Notes: a model not told the origin generated them from the letters alone. A stretch of 64,000 nucleotides of DNA from Bedellia somnulentella (GCA_963576735.1 OY755179.1:496001-560000); one strand, 5' to 3'. Numbered from the stretch's first letter, positions 32,286-42,766 are shown. Made by a program: numbers and translations.

Positions 32286-32710
32286 CACTTTTAAAGTGCT
32301 AATAGACGATCGAACATGTACGGCGCGCACCACGAACTGTGCGGTGCGCTCTAGCCTACAGACGATCGAACATGTACGGCGCGCACCATCGCACAGTACA
32401 CCACAAGCGCTTCGAACCAGCGCGCACCAATATTAATAATTGCGGCGAACCAAGCTACACACGTTCGTTTTTGGTACGGCCCGTACCACGAACACTGGTG
32501 CGCGCCGTACATGTTCGATCGTCTGTTAGCACTTTAAAAGTGCTAACTTTAATTATTATTAATATTGGTGCGGGCTGGTTCGAAGCGCTTGCGGTGCACG
32601 GTGCAATGGTGCGCGCCGTACATGTTCTATCGTCTGTAGGCTAGAGTAGAGCGCACCGCACAGTGCGATGGTGCGCGCCGTACATGTTCGATCGTCTGTT
32701 AGCACTTTTA
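32286..32710. mobile_element. GC-rich palindromic element with five 29-nt units
   Basis: A GC-rich island in AT-rich DNA. A 29-nt unit (AGACGATCGAACATGTACGG then CGCGCACCA) occurs five times: plus at 32304 and 32360, minus at 32496, 32607 and 32669. The outer units sit in long inverted arms that include AAAGTGCTAA at each end, GTGCGGTGCGCTCTA and AAGCGCTTCGAACCAGC. The centre has another perfect palindrome, TTAGCACTTTAAAAGTGCTAA. No transposase or target duplication was found. A fold-back transposon is the most likely class. Confidence 0.75.
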
Positions 32711-33013
32711 CTTTAATTCGAGTCATTCATACAGCATTCTGCGTGTGTTGAGTGACAGGTGGGACTCCCCACACTGCTCCGGCACTGGGTGAGACTGCAC
32801 ACCGCCAGTTGTCGGTAGTATTATCCAGAGCAGTACAATTATGTCTATGTATTTAATTTTAAATGTTATTTTTGTTACTAACATAGGTATTTAAGTTTTT
32901 GTGATTACTAACAACTATATGGATGAACAATCCGAAACAAATGATTTTGATTTGATACCCTTTAAATTTTAGTCTTTAAAGTCCCCTCCACAAAGTACTA
33001 ATGGCTAAGGAAG
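32711..33013. other. No firm feature; weak exon-like stretch
   Basis: A GC-richer stretch (32733-32813) follows an acceptor-like TTCATACAG, but only one frame is open for 18 codons and its phase does not fit the next candidate exon. No repeat recognised. Confidence 0.3.
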
Positions 33014-33025
33014 TTATAATAAGAA

Positions 33026-33388
33026 CATAACATAACATAAACGTTCACGCCGAATATCCCCGAAAGGGTTGGCAGAGGTACTAATACTTCTGAACATCAC
33101 GTGACTTTGTCACCTGGTGTTCAGAGTACCCACGTTTTGCATGGACAGTGTACTCACGTGATAGGGGGCAGGCCTATCGCCGTTTTGTACGAATACACTG
33201 TCACATGACTAAGTACAACTCAACCATGTGGGTTTCCTCACGATGTTTCCCTCACCGTTAACAACCATGATAAATTAACCACACATATGTCTTTAGAAAA
33301 GACAAATTGGTGTAGGCCCGAGCCAGGATTTGAACACTAGTCGTTTGCACGATAACCGAGTGTTCTACCCACTGGGCTATCACGGTTG
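33026..33388 (-). mobile_element. SINE-B, full length, with target duplication
   Basis: Reference copy of SINE-B (363 bp), flanked by TTATAATAAGAA at 33014-33025 and 33389-33400. On the minus strand the head has a tRNA-like A box (GATAGCCCAGTGGGTAGAAC) and B box (GTGTTCAAATCC). The body has ACACCAATTTGTCTTTTC and a conserved CGGCGATAGGCCTGCCCC. The 3' end has CCTCTGCCAACCC, a hairpin with GGGGAT, CGGCGTGAACGTTTATG and an ATGTT repeat tail. RNA polymerase III transcription is inferred from the boxes. Confidence 0.93.
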
Positions 33389-33438
33389 TTATAATAAGAA
33401 GTAATATAGTTATACATTTTTTGAAATATTTGTTTAAG

Positions 33439-33523
33439 GTTGCGGAAGGCAGTGGGGGCAAGAAACAAACTCTACGTGACAAATTTATTGGATACATGAA
33501 AAAGAAACTTAATCCTCCAGCAG
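33439..33523 (+). CDS. Candidate internal exon of unknown host gene
   Basis: An 85-nt segment between an acceptor TATTTGTTTAAG and a donor GTAAAG. Only one frame is open: VAEGSGGKKQTLRDKFIGYM then KKKLNPPA plus one base, a lysine-rich basic stretch. The leftover base joins in phase with the two leading bases of the exon at 10840 or 58488, creating an aspartate codon. The sequence is markedly less AT-rich than its flanks. The protein is not recognised. Confidence 0.5.
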
Positions 33524-33835
33524 GTAAAGTCAAATAATAGATTTGTAACATTTTCATGGTATGTAGATAATTTGTAATTATTAAGCATATTAGTGAAATT
33601 ATGAGATTTTTTTTAATAGCTGGTGACACAAATGATGCGTTAAAAATGATAACTCTCCTTTTTTACTTACTAATATTACAACGACATCTGGATCTTCTTG
33701 TTCAAACTAATCAACATCTTAACTGCACCTTGTGTTCGTTATATCACCGGACCAAGTTCTAAGTATAAGTTCTAGATGGCATTACAGGTGGATCAGTAAT
33801 GTTGGTATCCTTGCCCACACCTAACTCTCAACTAT

Positions 33836-33969
33836 ACGCTCACGTCACGACGTAAATCCCCGACAGGGAGTCAGAGACATTAATTTTTCTATACATCACG
33901 TGACAATAATGTCCTCTGGTGTTCAGAGCACCCAAATTTTGATACCCCAATTATGGGTTTCCTCACTGT
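33836..33969 (-). repeat. SINE-B fragment interrupted by SINE-D
   Basis: Old antisense SINE-B: CACGTCACGACGTAAATCCC, CTGGTGTTCAGAGCACCC, TTATGGGTTTCCTCACTG. The CCTCAC segment of SINE-B is where SINE-D inserted. Confidence 0.6.
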
Positions 33970-34195
33970 AAAGAATAAATAAAGAAAAGAAAAATTTTTC
34001 GACACAGGCGGGAATCGAACCCGCGACCTTCGGGTATACGTCCCCGTCGCTCTGCCAATTGAGCTACCGTGTCAATGGCTGCCAGCGCGAAATTCTTCTA
34101 TCCTTTATTTATTTTTTAATAATAATATATATTTAATTTAATATAATATTAGTAATAATCCCCACATGAGGTTTTCATGAACAAAAATATTTAAA
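33970..34195 (+). mobile_element. SINE-D with tRNA-like core in reverse
   Basis: A 226-bp element with a 12-bp target duplication TTTCCTCACTGT (33958-33969 and 34196-34207). The core folds on the minus strand as a complete tRNA cloverleaf: 7-bp acceptor (GACACGG with CTGTGTC), D arm GCTC/GAGC and T arm GCGGG/CCCGC. The arms flanking the core are inverse copies (AATAAAGAAAAGAAAAATTT and AAATTCTTCTATCCTTTATT). The 3' end is CCACATGAGGTTTTCATGAA with CAAAAA. The core points away from the 3' tail, unusual for a SINE. Confidence 0.85.
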
Positions 34196-34223
34196 TTTCC
34201 TCACTGTGTTTGCTTCCACCTTT

Positions 34224-34519
34224 AATAACATAACATAACATAAACATAAACGTTCACGCCGAATATCCCCGAAAGGGTTGGCAGAGGTACTAATACTTCT
34301 GAACATCACGTGACTTTGTCACCTGGTGTTCAGAGTACCCACGTTTTGCATGGACAGTGTACTCACGTGATAGGGGGCAGGCCTATCGCCGTAATATTAA
34401 TATCCATAATAAATTAACTACACGTATGACTGGTGGTAAGGCATACTGGTGTAGGTCCCACTCAGGTTTTGAACTGACATCTGCATAATAAGGGTTGTTC
34501 CCACTGAGCTATCAAGGTG
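34224..34519 (-). mobile_element. SINE-B with internal deletion
   Basis: A young antisense 3' half (tail, hairpin, body to GGCAGGCCTATCGCCG) jumps to an older-looking head (CATAATAAATTAACTACACG, GAGCTATCAAGG). It may be one SINE with a deletion, or a young SINE landing next to an old one. Confidence 0.65.
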
Positions 34520-34529
34520 GTTCGTCTAT

Positions 34530-34700
34530 CTTCGTAAGTAACATACTCATCTGTTAAGACGTACGTCCCAGAAGGTGTGGCTGCATTCTGTCACTTGGTT
34601 CAGTGTACCACCGCTTTGCGTGGACAGTGTGTATAAACGTGACAAGGGGTTTGCCTCTCTCCGTTTTGTACGAATACACTGTCACATGGCTGAGTTGTAT
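34530..34700 (-). repeat. SINE-B, old fragment
   Basis: Diverged body with GTGTACCACCGCTTTGCGTG, GACAAGGGGTTTGCC and TTTTGTACGAATACACTGTC. Confidence 0.6.
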
Positions 34701-35564
34701 TAAGGCCTGTGAAATGTAATGACAATCCTATAGTATATAGTACTTATTTACGTTCAGAGATATTTATTATATAATTTGTTTAGCTTCTAGTTACTGTTAT
34801 TAGTCTTAGTGCAAATTTCTACGATACTTATTTGTGTTTTATTTAATTACATGTTATGCATAAGATTACTTATAATTGTACTATGCAATTTTATATTCAA
34901 GCTGATGGTTTTCCAAATAACTAAATAGTAAGGCATAAACACTGAATTATCACCCTGTGCTTTTAAAGGCCCGAACATTTCTAGACCAGTTTATTCTCGT
35001 AAAAATGCTCAGACAGTAATTAGGCCCGGGCTGGTGTAAGCTGCGTAGCCATATTTCATACGAAAACAGCCGCTCTCACTGTTTTTTGCGAACATGATTT
35101 ACGGAGAGACGTGAGAAAGGGAGTAATGAAATGGAGCTGTTGCAAAAAATTTACTTCATTTTATGTAAATGTATTTACTATTTAAAATACTGCCTGTGAG
35201 GTTCAGCGGTTAAAGGGATTGCAAATGGTTCGGAGGTCTCGAGTTCGATGTATAAATAACACAAATTTTATATGTGAATCTTAATAAAGTTAATAGAAAG
35301 CCGCTACGGCCAGTGATCAAAGTTCTTTAAGATCTGTTTTATGATGACAAATTTAATCATTATATGCAATAAGTAGCCGTAATTATCACGGTAAGACAGC
35401 TCTATTTCCAAAAAATATGCCTTACCATGCACAAAAATTTTGGTAAACCGACTGAATTTAATTTGCTTAAATCGAATCGGGTTCATCAATTTGTCATGCC
35501 TATCGTAAGTACTAACTTGGCCAAACGCATCGGGAGTTTTGCATATGCTCATATATCTATACAT
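34701..35564. other. No gene seen
   Basis: AT-rich. Near 35190-35255 a weak tRNA-like pattern (GAGGTTCAGCGGTT, GAGTTCGAT) may be an old SINE head. A 94-codon minus-strand frame (35304-35588) has no motif. Confidence 0.35.
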
Positions 35565-35779
35565 ATAATAAATCTGTAGAAAAGTCATTTTTGTACATTG
35601 AAGAAATTGGAAAAAAAAATAGCCAGCGTGTGAACAGATAAGTAACAGAACCCATTTCCATCATTTTTTCAATTTTTGTCTGTTTGTCTGTTTATATGTT
35701 TGTTTGTGCGCACAAAACGTAAAATCTACGAATTCAATGCTGAAAATGTTTATAAACAAAAATTATACGTAACTTGAGG
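35565..35779 (+). repeat. 5' part of GTCY-type MITE
   Basis: ATAATAAATCTGTAGAAAAG and a TGTCTGTTTGTCTGTTTATATG stretch correspond to the start of the element at 18730. It is interrupted by the LINE at about 35780; AGTTTTTGTTTCATCGAAAT at 36870 may be its continuation. Confidence 0.5.
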
Positions 35780-36868
35780 TATAACTCGTTAACGAGTTAA
35801 CGAGTTAACTCCGTGAAAGATCTAGGAGTCACCTTGGATTCGAAGCTCACTTTTGAAAATCATATAGACGATATCACCAATCGCGCTTATCGTAGTTTGG
35901 GCTTTGTTATGAGGGTATGTGAGCCTTTTAATGATCTTAATTGTATAAAATCAATTTATTACGCATATGTACGTAGTGTTCTAGAATTCGCTTCTTCTAT
36001 TTGGTCCCCGCATTATCTAAAGTATATTCAAATGATTGAGTCGATACAGCGCATATTTATACGTCACTTGGACTTCAGAACTAAACGATGGGACTGCACC
36101 TACGAAACATCATGCAAACATCACAAAATATTACAACTTGACCAGCGCCGCATTCTTTTAGACATGTTAGTTCTGCATGATGTTTTGAGTGGTCGGATGG
36201 ATTGTCCCAACGTAGTTTCCCAAATTGGACTAAACACGCCTGCGCTCAGAACTCGCCATACTTTTAGAAAATTGTTTCACCTACCTTTTGCTAGAACCAA
36301 CTATGCTCATAGCGCGCCTATTCAACGAATTTTAGATGAGTACAACAAATATTTTTATTCCCTCGATCCATTTGCACATAGCAAGTCTATTTTCAAACGC
36401 TTGGTTCTAGACGCTATAGTTGTTTAGGTAGATTCAACCATTTCTATGTCATATTATTTAAATAAGGTTTTACTATTATATAACATTTATGCATATCAAT
36501 ACAATCACATTCACATACATACACTCACATTCTCATATACACACTCACACATCATAACACACACCACACACATTATCATTCAAGTATCATCAATTATCAT
36601 TAATATTAAATTTTATTCTTTTCTCAATTGTTTAGCATTTTTACATATATTTTTTTTTTTCTTTTTCTGTTGTTACTCATTATGTCTTTAGATAATTTAG
36701 TTTATTATTTTTTTTTTTTCTTTTGAATTAACTGTGTGTGTATCTTGTTTTAACTTGTGATCATCTGTTATTGGCCTTATTTACTGTACTGTTTCAACTT
36801 ACTATATAATATGTGTTGCTGTTGATGATCCTTATATAATAAATAAATAAATAAATAAATAAATAAAC
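35780..36868 (+). mobile_element. Jockey-like LINE 3' end with AAAT tail
   Basis: A 5'-truncated LINE consisting of the last 204 codons, an AC/CACA-rich 3'-UTR (36480-36600), T-rich runs and a terminal AAAT microsatellite (36838-36868). The short-repeat tail marks the 3' terminus and the + orientation. Confidence 0.75.
35813..36427 (+). pseudogene. LINE reverse transcriptase C-terminal domain
   Basis: A 204-codon uninterrupted frame beginning in the thumb region (KDLGVTLDSKLTFENHIDDI), then YAYVRSVLEFASSIWSPHY, MIESIQRIFIRHLDFR and TRHTFRKLFHLPFARTNYA, ending LDAIVV. This matches the post-palm C-terminal part of Jockey-type LINE reverse transcriptases. The catalytic palm and endonuclease were lost by 5' truncation, so it cannot function, but the intact frame implies a recent insertion. 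Confidence 0.85.
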
Positions 36869-37408
36869 TTAGTTTTTGTTTCATCGAAATCGGTTCACTC
36901 TATCAAAAGATATGATTAATTTTGTGAGTTCAAGAAGAAAAATATTACGTTACGCAATTCAGTATAGTACTTGCAACGACATCTTAAGTCCAAATATAGA
37001 ACTAATTTTGATAGTTGGAATCCAAAGTCCGATAGATGGCGTTGTGCAAAAATAAAATAAAGAACCAAAATAAAATAAACCAAAATAAAATTTGCATTTT
37101 TTTAGCCCCTTTGACCCCTTATTTTAAAGTCGGTTAAAGTAATAGAAGCTACAGGAAACAAGCAAGACGAAATTAATACAAGCTGCCAATGTCAAGTGAA
37201 TTCGCCGACTATGAAAATGCTTTTAAATATTATCTTTACTTAGTTTCTTAAATTAGGCTTATTATTATTAATATATTATGTAAATAGCCTATTAATAAAT
37301 CCAATTTGGTGAGCAGAATTTTGAAATTCTTAGCCATTCTTCAAATGCACGTCACTTCACAACCAGTTTTCGTGAACGTTTATAATAAAAAACTGAATTT
37401 TGGTCTAC
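36869..37408. other. Probable MITE interior, no gene
   Basis: Starts with AGTTTTTGTTTCATCGAAAT and CGGTTCACTC, typical of lepidopteran non-autonomous elements, then AT-rich sequence without a coding frame. Confidence 0.35.
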
Positions 37409-37419
37409 ATTAAACACCA

Positions 37420-37664
37420 AACCTCTCTGGCTTGGTTTACATCCATCAATCTTTTCATACATGCTCTTTTATTCTTCATACTGCGGACACCTGCCTTTTT
37501 GAGCACGTTTTCTATTTGATCCAAATGTGTCCTCCGAGGTTGTCCTCTACTAACATTACCTTCCACATTGGCGATAAAAAAAGTGTAAAGTACAAAGTGG
37601 CGATCGATAGTCTCTGCCTACCCCAATAGGAACTAACGGCGTGAGAATATGTATGTATGTATGT
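37420..37664 (-). mobile_element. RTE-type LINE 3' end with 5' inversion
   Basis: A single insertion flanked by ATTAAACACCA (37409-37419 and 37665-37675). The left part (37420-37571) is antisense LINE coding sequence back to the KVNI-equivalent region. The right part (about 37592-37664) is sense: AAAGTGGCGATCGATAGTC, TACCCCAATAGGAACTAACG, TATG tail. About 20 unrelated bases join them. One target duplication around opposite-orientation halves is the hallmark of twin priming. Confidence 0.85.
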
Positions 37665-37771
37665 ATTAAACACCAGAAACATAAGACATCTTTTAAGTTC
37701 TACTTTTTTAAACACTCAAATGATGTAGTGACCTTTGTGACTAACCTTAATTTAGTTATATTTGCATATTA

Positions 37772-38015
37772 TACATACATATACTCACGACTATAAATCC
37801 CTAGAAGGGGTAGCCATAGCTAAGGAATTAGAAATTCCTCAGCCATTTTTTGAAAATTGAGTGGGGAAAAGATGGTAAAATAAAGGTTGTTGGTGATGGG
37901 TCTCCAACCGCATCGCCCAAAAATCCCTTAAAAATACCCGATACCGTTAGTCGCCTCTTACGTACATCCACCGGAAGAAATGGGGTAGTGCTATTCTAAG
38001 CCGACACTACACAGC
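37772..38015 (-). mobile_element. SINE-A, full length
   Basis: Antisense tail TACATACATATACTCACGAC to head CCGACACTACACAGC, little diverged. Confidence 0.85.
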
Positions 38016-38339
38016 TATTACAGTGCATATTATGCCACTGATAAATCGATTTAATTCAATGTATTATTATCATAGTACAACCAACAACCGTAAACCCTAA
38101 TAATAGTAAAGTACCTTTTTTGAGCGGTTTTATTTAGCTTACCCCGTTAGTTTTATTCTTTCTTGAGTGAAATTGAGTAATTTAAATTTCACCCCCTTCC
38201 TGTCAACCGGTTAATATTTCTTTTCGGAAGGAAAAGACGTGATGAGCTCGAAGCAAAGAGTGATGAGCTCAAGGCCCGACCACCTGCGGCCATCAATAAT
38301 AACTACCTATATATTGGAGGGTTACTGATTTTTCAACAT
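38016..38339. other. No gene seen
   Basis: AT-rich at first, then a GC-richer stretch (38235-38300) with a tandem GATGAGCTC-containing segment. No assignment. Confidence 0.35.
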
Positions 38340-38480
38340 ACGTCATAGAACATTTGTCGGAGAGATTGGCTATGTCAGTCACATGAGAGCACATGAACAC
38401 ACTCTTAATAGCCGGATACCAGAAGTTGCTGTGGCCGAAATCGGGCGGGATTGATATATGATCTATATGCAAAATTCCGA
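38340..38480 (+). repeat. LINE C-terminal zinc-finger tail fragment
   Basis: Plus-strand relative of 4791-5272: GGAGAGATTGGCTATGTCAG then TCACATGAGAGCACATGAAC encodes an IGYVSHMRAHEH-like half finger, followed by GCTGTGGCCGAAATCGGGCG. Confidence 0.6.
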
Positions 38481-38499
38481 AGTGTTAAAAACAAAAGGG

Positions 38500-38600
38500 C
38501 TTTACAAATATATTGATGCATTATGCAGCTCTGCTAAGATCGTACAAGGTAGCGATCCATAATCTTTGGCTAACCCTGTAACTGTATCTAAATATACACT
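38500..38600 (+). repeat. RTE-type LINE remnant
   Basis: Decayed: AAAAACAAAAGGGCTTTACA and AAGATCGTACAAGGTAGCGA then CTTTGGCTAACCCTGTAACT. Confidence 0.4.
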
Positions 38601-38794
38601 AATTCAAATGAGATACACACAGTTACGACCTTTAATTATTTCAACTGGATAATGGCTACTGTAATTAATTAAATATCATTATGAAATACTCAATAGTTCC
38701 TACATCACAATAAGTGTCCGCATTAGATTTCATTGGTTCTTTATTTTATTTCAAAAAGGTGATATACTCTTAACTAAACGACGTTTTTTTGTTC

Positions 38795-38832
38795 TCGACA
38801 ATCACGCGAACGAAGTCGCGGGCACAGCTAGT
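38795..38832 (+). repeat. MITE/Helitron-type 3' end
   Basis: ATCACGCGAACGAAGTCGCG followed by GGCACAGCTAGTAT is a terminal motif known to me from many lepidopteran elements. The corresponding 5' end may be the one at 35565. Confidence 0.45.
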
Positions 38833-39315
38833 ATACAATAAAGCAGTTAAAAAGTGTGGTATTCAAAAAGAAGACTCTTTAGCTATACTTAAATCTAAGT
38901 TGACGATATAGTCAAGTTCTATGGATTACGAGAGTACAGAGTCAATAATAACAATTGAACATGATAATTTACTATATAACATCTACTAATAAACACAATA
39001 GTATTACAAATTTATATGCCATAAAAAATATGAAGGTCATATATATTTTCTTACCGTATTTATAATTATAATAGTCACTCCTTACGCATCATTATTAACA
39101 CCCTCACTATCGCTAACAAACCAACAAGGTTTTTTTTATTATTTTTATTTCTAATTTTAAATTTGATCCCTTCTTTTTACAATATTTATATTATTATTTT
39201 TTTCATTTAAATATGTCTTACGTCACTTCTTACCCTGGATAACTCTTATATTTTTTTCTGTTGTTTTGTTTTATTTTATTACTCGTTTATATCTAAAGGG
39301 CAGATTATATCATAA
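38833..39315. other. AT-rich sequence, no gene seen
   Basis: No gene or repeat recognised. Confidence 0.4.
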
Positions 39316-39326
39316 TAAGTTATTTA

Positions 39327-39691
39327 CATAAGCGACATGATAGTCCAGTGGGTAGAACACCCGCCCGAAAAACAGAAGGGCGTGAGTTCCAATCCTGGGA
39401 CGGGCCTACACCAATTTGTCTTTTCTAAAGTCATATGTGTGGTTAATTTATCATGGTTGCTAACGGTGAGGGAAAACATCGTGAGGAAACCCACATGGCT
39501 GAGTTGTACTTAGTAATGTGACAGTGTATTCGTACAAAACGGCGATAGGCCTGCCCCCTATCACGTGAGTACACTGTCTAAGCAAAACGTGGGTACCTTC
39601 TCTGGAAACTAGATGGCGCTTGCCATGTGAGTTCAGGAGTATGGGTACCTCTGCCAACCCCTTCGGGGATAAAACGGCGTGAACGTTTATG
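39327..39691 (+). mobile_element. SINE-B, full length, subfamily 2
   Basis: Flanked by TAAGTTATTTA (39316-39326 and 39692-39702). The head ACATGATAGTCCAGTGGGTA and B-box-like GAGTTCCAATCC match the copy at 23956-24328 rather than that at 33026. It ends ATAAAACGGCGTGAACG with almost no tail. Confidence 0.9.
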
Positions 39692-39862
39692 TAAGTTATT
39701 TAATTGGTTTCCCAAGAGACAGACTGTGCCTAGTTTGGGAACCCCTGTAAATCGACAATGCTGTATTTCTTTTAATAATCGTATTTTTTTACTATTGCAA
39801 TAGCTGTGTAAGAGCCAACAAGGCGTTGAGGTTTGTGTGTGATATAAATTTATTTATAAACT

Positions 39863-40619
39863 GGGGGTCAATTCTCGCACGGTAGATACTATATCACTTT
39901 CGATATTCATCACTTTTGTGATATTTTGCGATCGACATTTGACTTGTGCTATTCTCACTTCATCCGATCGATATTTTTCTATTGAAAATCAGTCGAGATG
40001 ATGATATATATCAAAGGATGATATCGAGTGGTCACGATCAGACGATATGATGATATTTGAAGATGTCGTGCGAACGGTAGCCATTTTGTTTTCAAATTTT
40101 GTTTGAATATAGATAGAAAATTAAAATGTAGATTAATTAATTAAATGGATCATAGATCAAATAGTTTTAGAAGTGGTAAATAATGTCTACTTGGACCAAC
40201 GTTAATTATATTATTATATTACAAAAAATATATTATTTTGGCATTATAAATTTTCAATAACTAAATCCGGTCGTCGGATGGTCCAGTTGGGAATTCAGAC
40301 TTTGCTAGTTTCCGGCAAAGTGCCTGTTAAAGGAAAATTTAAACAAACCAAAACATTATGAAAATATTGACAGATATAAAGACCTTTTCATAACTAAGAT
40401 GACAGTTAAACTGACCTTTCATTCAATTCATTCGCTTGGATCATTGATTTCGGTCTTCATTCTTTAATGTCTTAGGAAAAAATACTACCGTGTGCGAGAA
40501 TACAGTTTCTATCTATCAATAGAAATATATTTCACTTTGTGATATTTTGCACACGACATTGAACACTTGATATAATTTCTATGATAGTAATGATATCGAA
40601 CTTGCGAGAATTGCCCTCC
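39863..40619. mobile_element. MITE-like element, 17-bp terminal inverted repeats
   Basis: The left end GGGGGTCAATTCTCGCA and the reverse complement of the right end, GGAGGGCAATTCTCGCA, match at 15 of 17 positions. Subterminal regions at both ends repeat TGATATTTTGC and ATATCA-type motifs. No transposase frame. No clear target duplication, so the superfamily is left open; GG-starting ends would suit PIF/Harbinger or piggyBac relatives. Confidence 0.6.
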
Positions 40620-41295
40620 TGGTCGCATGTAGCGAAATTTTTAGTAATGTATTTTAATTAAGTATTTTTTGCAATAAGCATATGAGTCATGATGACTCAA
40701 TCTCTGAACGTTCAATGGGCTTTTCATTTATTACATATCTTTAATACATTTGGGCTCTTTGTGGTAATAAATAGTAAACACTAAACGTTACGACACGACG
40801 GTTTTGACAGTGCAAATCAAACTTACAATACAACCTTCGATAGTCGCAAAACATCCCAATCAGGGGGCCGGTAGGGAAACTATATTATCTGTGCCATAAG
40901 AAATAATACATTTCTCATTGTGATCCATTTTTAGTCTCACCGTAATAAGAACAAAATATGTTACACCACCCTAGCAATGTAATTGCGGTCGGAAATTCTT
41001 TGAAAAATAACTCTGTTTCTTTGATAAATCCTCAAAGATAGGAACAGAAGAGTAAGCTGCCGAGGTTATGCTGAGTATAACAGTGGAATATAGAATAACA
41101 CACGTAATGGAATTTTCGGTCCGTTTCCACATGAGGTGGGATTGACGTCGTTTTTCATTCGAACCGCGACACATAAATAAGGAGATTTGGGAACGGCCTT
41201 GTTCGCCGCTGCTCTTATTCAGAAAAAGTATTTTAATTTAGCAATACTTTTCATACAAGGTACACTTACTTGTTAAATACTGATTTTTAACCTTT
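40620..41295. other. No gene seen
   Basis: No repeat end or convincing coding frame. Confidence 0.4.
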
Positions 41296-41383
41296 TTTGG
41301 TTTGGGCACTTGAAATGGATGGATTCAAGTAAAGTGGTGAAAGAAATATTTATAGAGCCAATGTAGATGGCTTTGTTAGGTGA
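41296..41383 (+). repeat. RTE-type LINE remnant
   Basis: GGTTTGGGCACTTGAAATGG, GTGGTGAAAGAAATATTTAT and AGAGCCAATGTAGATGG match the GHIERMDDSKLVKEIYRANVE coding region, decayed and truncated on both sides. Confidence 0.65.
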
Positions 41384-41409
41384 TAATTCATTTCAGACCC
41401 TTGCTGTTA

Positions 41410-41648
41410 CTGTGTAGTGTCGGCTTAGAATAGAATACTACTTTATTTCTTCCCATGGGTGATCGTAAGAGGCGACTAAGGGTATTGAGGCTTCTTAAGG
41501 GATTTTTAGGCAGTGCGGTTGGAGATCCATCACTACATTTTGCGATCTGTTCCCCCTCAACTTCCAAAAGTGGCTGAGGAGTTTCTTATTCTGTAGCACC
41601 GGCTACCCCTTCTAGGGATTAATAGTCGTGAGTATATGTATGTATGTA
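41410..41648 (+). mobile_element. SINE-A, near full length
   Basis: Head CTGTGTAGTGTCGGC, TATG tail, moderately diverged, with a small duplication (AGAATAGAATAC). Confidence 0.8.
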
Positions 41649-41898
41649 CCTTTTCTATACTAGGTCTGTATGATGCAGGCCTAGTGAGGAGGAAAGCGGC
41701 ATAATATTTTGATTGTTCTAATTAAAATGGAATAAAGTGACTTGAGCATAGATCCGTAGTTCCCACGTTGGCCTAGTGCTGGTATGCAAAATTCAAAAAC
41801 TGCTACCGACATAGTGGCAGGAATTATCTTTATTTTCAGATGCACTTATGATAATTTCAGATTGCTTCAGCCTGAAATATCATATTCAAACTAATCTT

Positions 41899-41971
41899 GA
41901 CGACGTCCGCGGCTGCGTTGGTAGGTGATTAGCTTCTCAGTTCGGTGGTTGCGGGTTCGATCCCCGTTGAG
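41899..41971 (+). repeat. tRNA-like SINE head
   Basis: GGCTGCGTTGGTAGGTGATT (A-box-like) and TGCGGGTTCGATCCCCG (B box) at tRNA spacing, without a pairing acceptor stem. Likely a SINE relic of the same type as 10408-10476. Confidence 0.5.
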
Positions 41972-42110
41972 ATCTTCTCTGATGAGCTGCTAATCACATA
42001 AATGATTGTTTCTTAGTTTAGATGTTACTTATATATATCGTCGAGTTAGTATCCCATAATACAAGTCATACTTAGTTTGGGGCAAATTAATCTGTGTAAT
42101 ATATGTCCAT

Positions 42111-42359
42111 ACATATATACATACATATACTCACGGCTATAAATCCCTAGAAGGGGTAGCCAGAGCTAAGGAACTAGAAGTTCCTCAGCCACTTTTTGAA
42201 AGTTGAGTGGGGAAAACATGGCAAAGTAAAGGTTATTGGTGATGGGTCTCCAACCGCATCGCCCAAAATCCCTTAAAATCCCCAATACCGTTAGTCGCCT
42301 CTTACGTACACCCACCGGAAGAAATGGGGTAGTGTTATTCTAAGCCGACACTACACAGC
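42111..42359 (-). mobile_element. SINE-A, full length
   Basis: Antisense, close to consensus. AATATATGTCC occurs just before and just after as a probable target duplication. Confidence 0.85.
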
Positions 42360-42766
42360 AAATATATGTCCGTATAGTATTTATTTATTTATCTTACTTA
42401 TTAATAAATTGGTGACTGTACTTCCCTGGAATTAAACCTAAGATCAGCGGGTCATGCATGTGTAATCTACAGAACACAAAGTCGGTTTTGCATTGAAATA
42501 CACTCAACAACTTGTAATAAGAACGAATACTCGTAGATGATAGCGGTCTCTCTGTATCAATAAGTTCAGTTGTAGTGAAATACTTTTGCCTCGAGTGGCC
42601 ATATTACAAACGGATTTCTCTTGTGGAGCATGTTTCTTGTTTGTTTTCAACTTTTATCGAGATTTCATTTCTGAAAGACAAATAACAGAAAACGTTGATA
42701 TTGAGGATATTTTCTAGTCTTTGACAGAGTTCATTGGTAGTTATATAAAGAGGTGCTACCTAACTA
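42360..42766. other. No gene seen
   Basis: No gene or repeat recognised. Confidence 0.4.

Noticed and set aside
32339..32644. 101-codon reading frame in the palindromic element
   Set aside because: It lies wholly within the GC-rich inverted units; the low stop density follows from composition, and the predicted protein merely repeats the palindrome.
32733..32813. Exon-like GC-rich segment after TTCATACAG
   Set aside because: Only 18 codons open in one frame, and its end phase does not match the next candidate exon; composition alone is insufficient.
36446..36691. 81-codon frame after the Jockey-like LINE
   Set aside because: It translates the AC-rich and T-rich 3'-UTR of the LINE.
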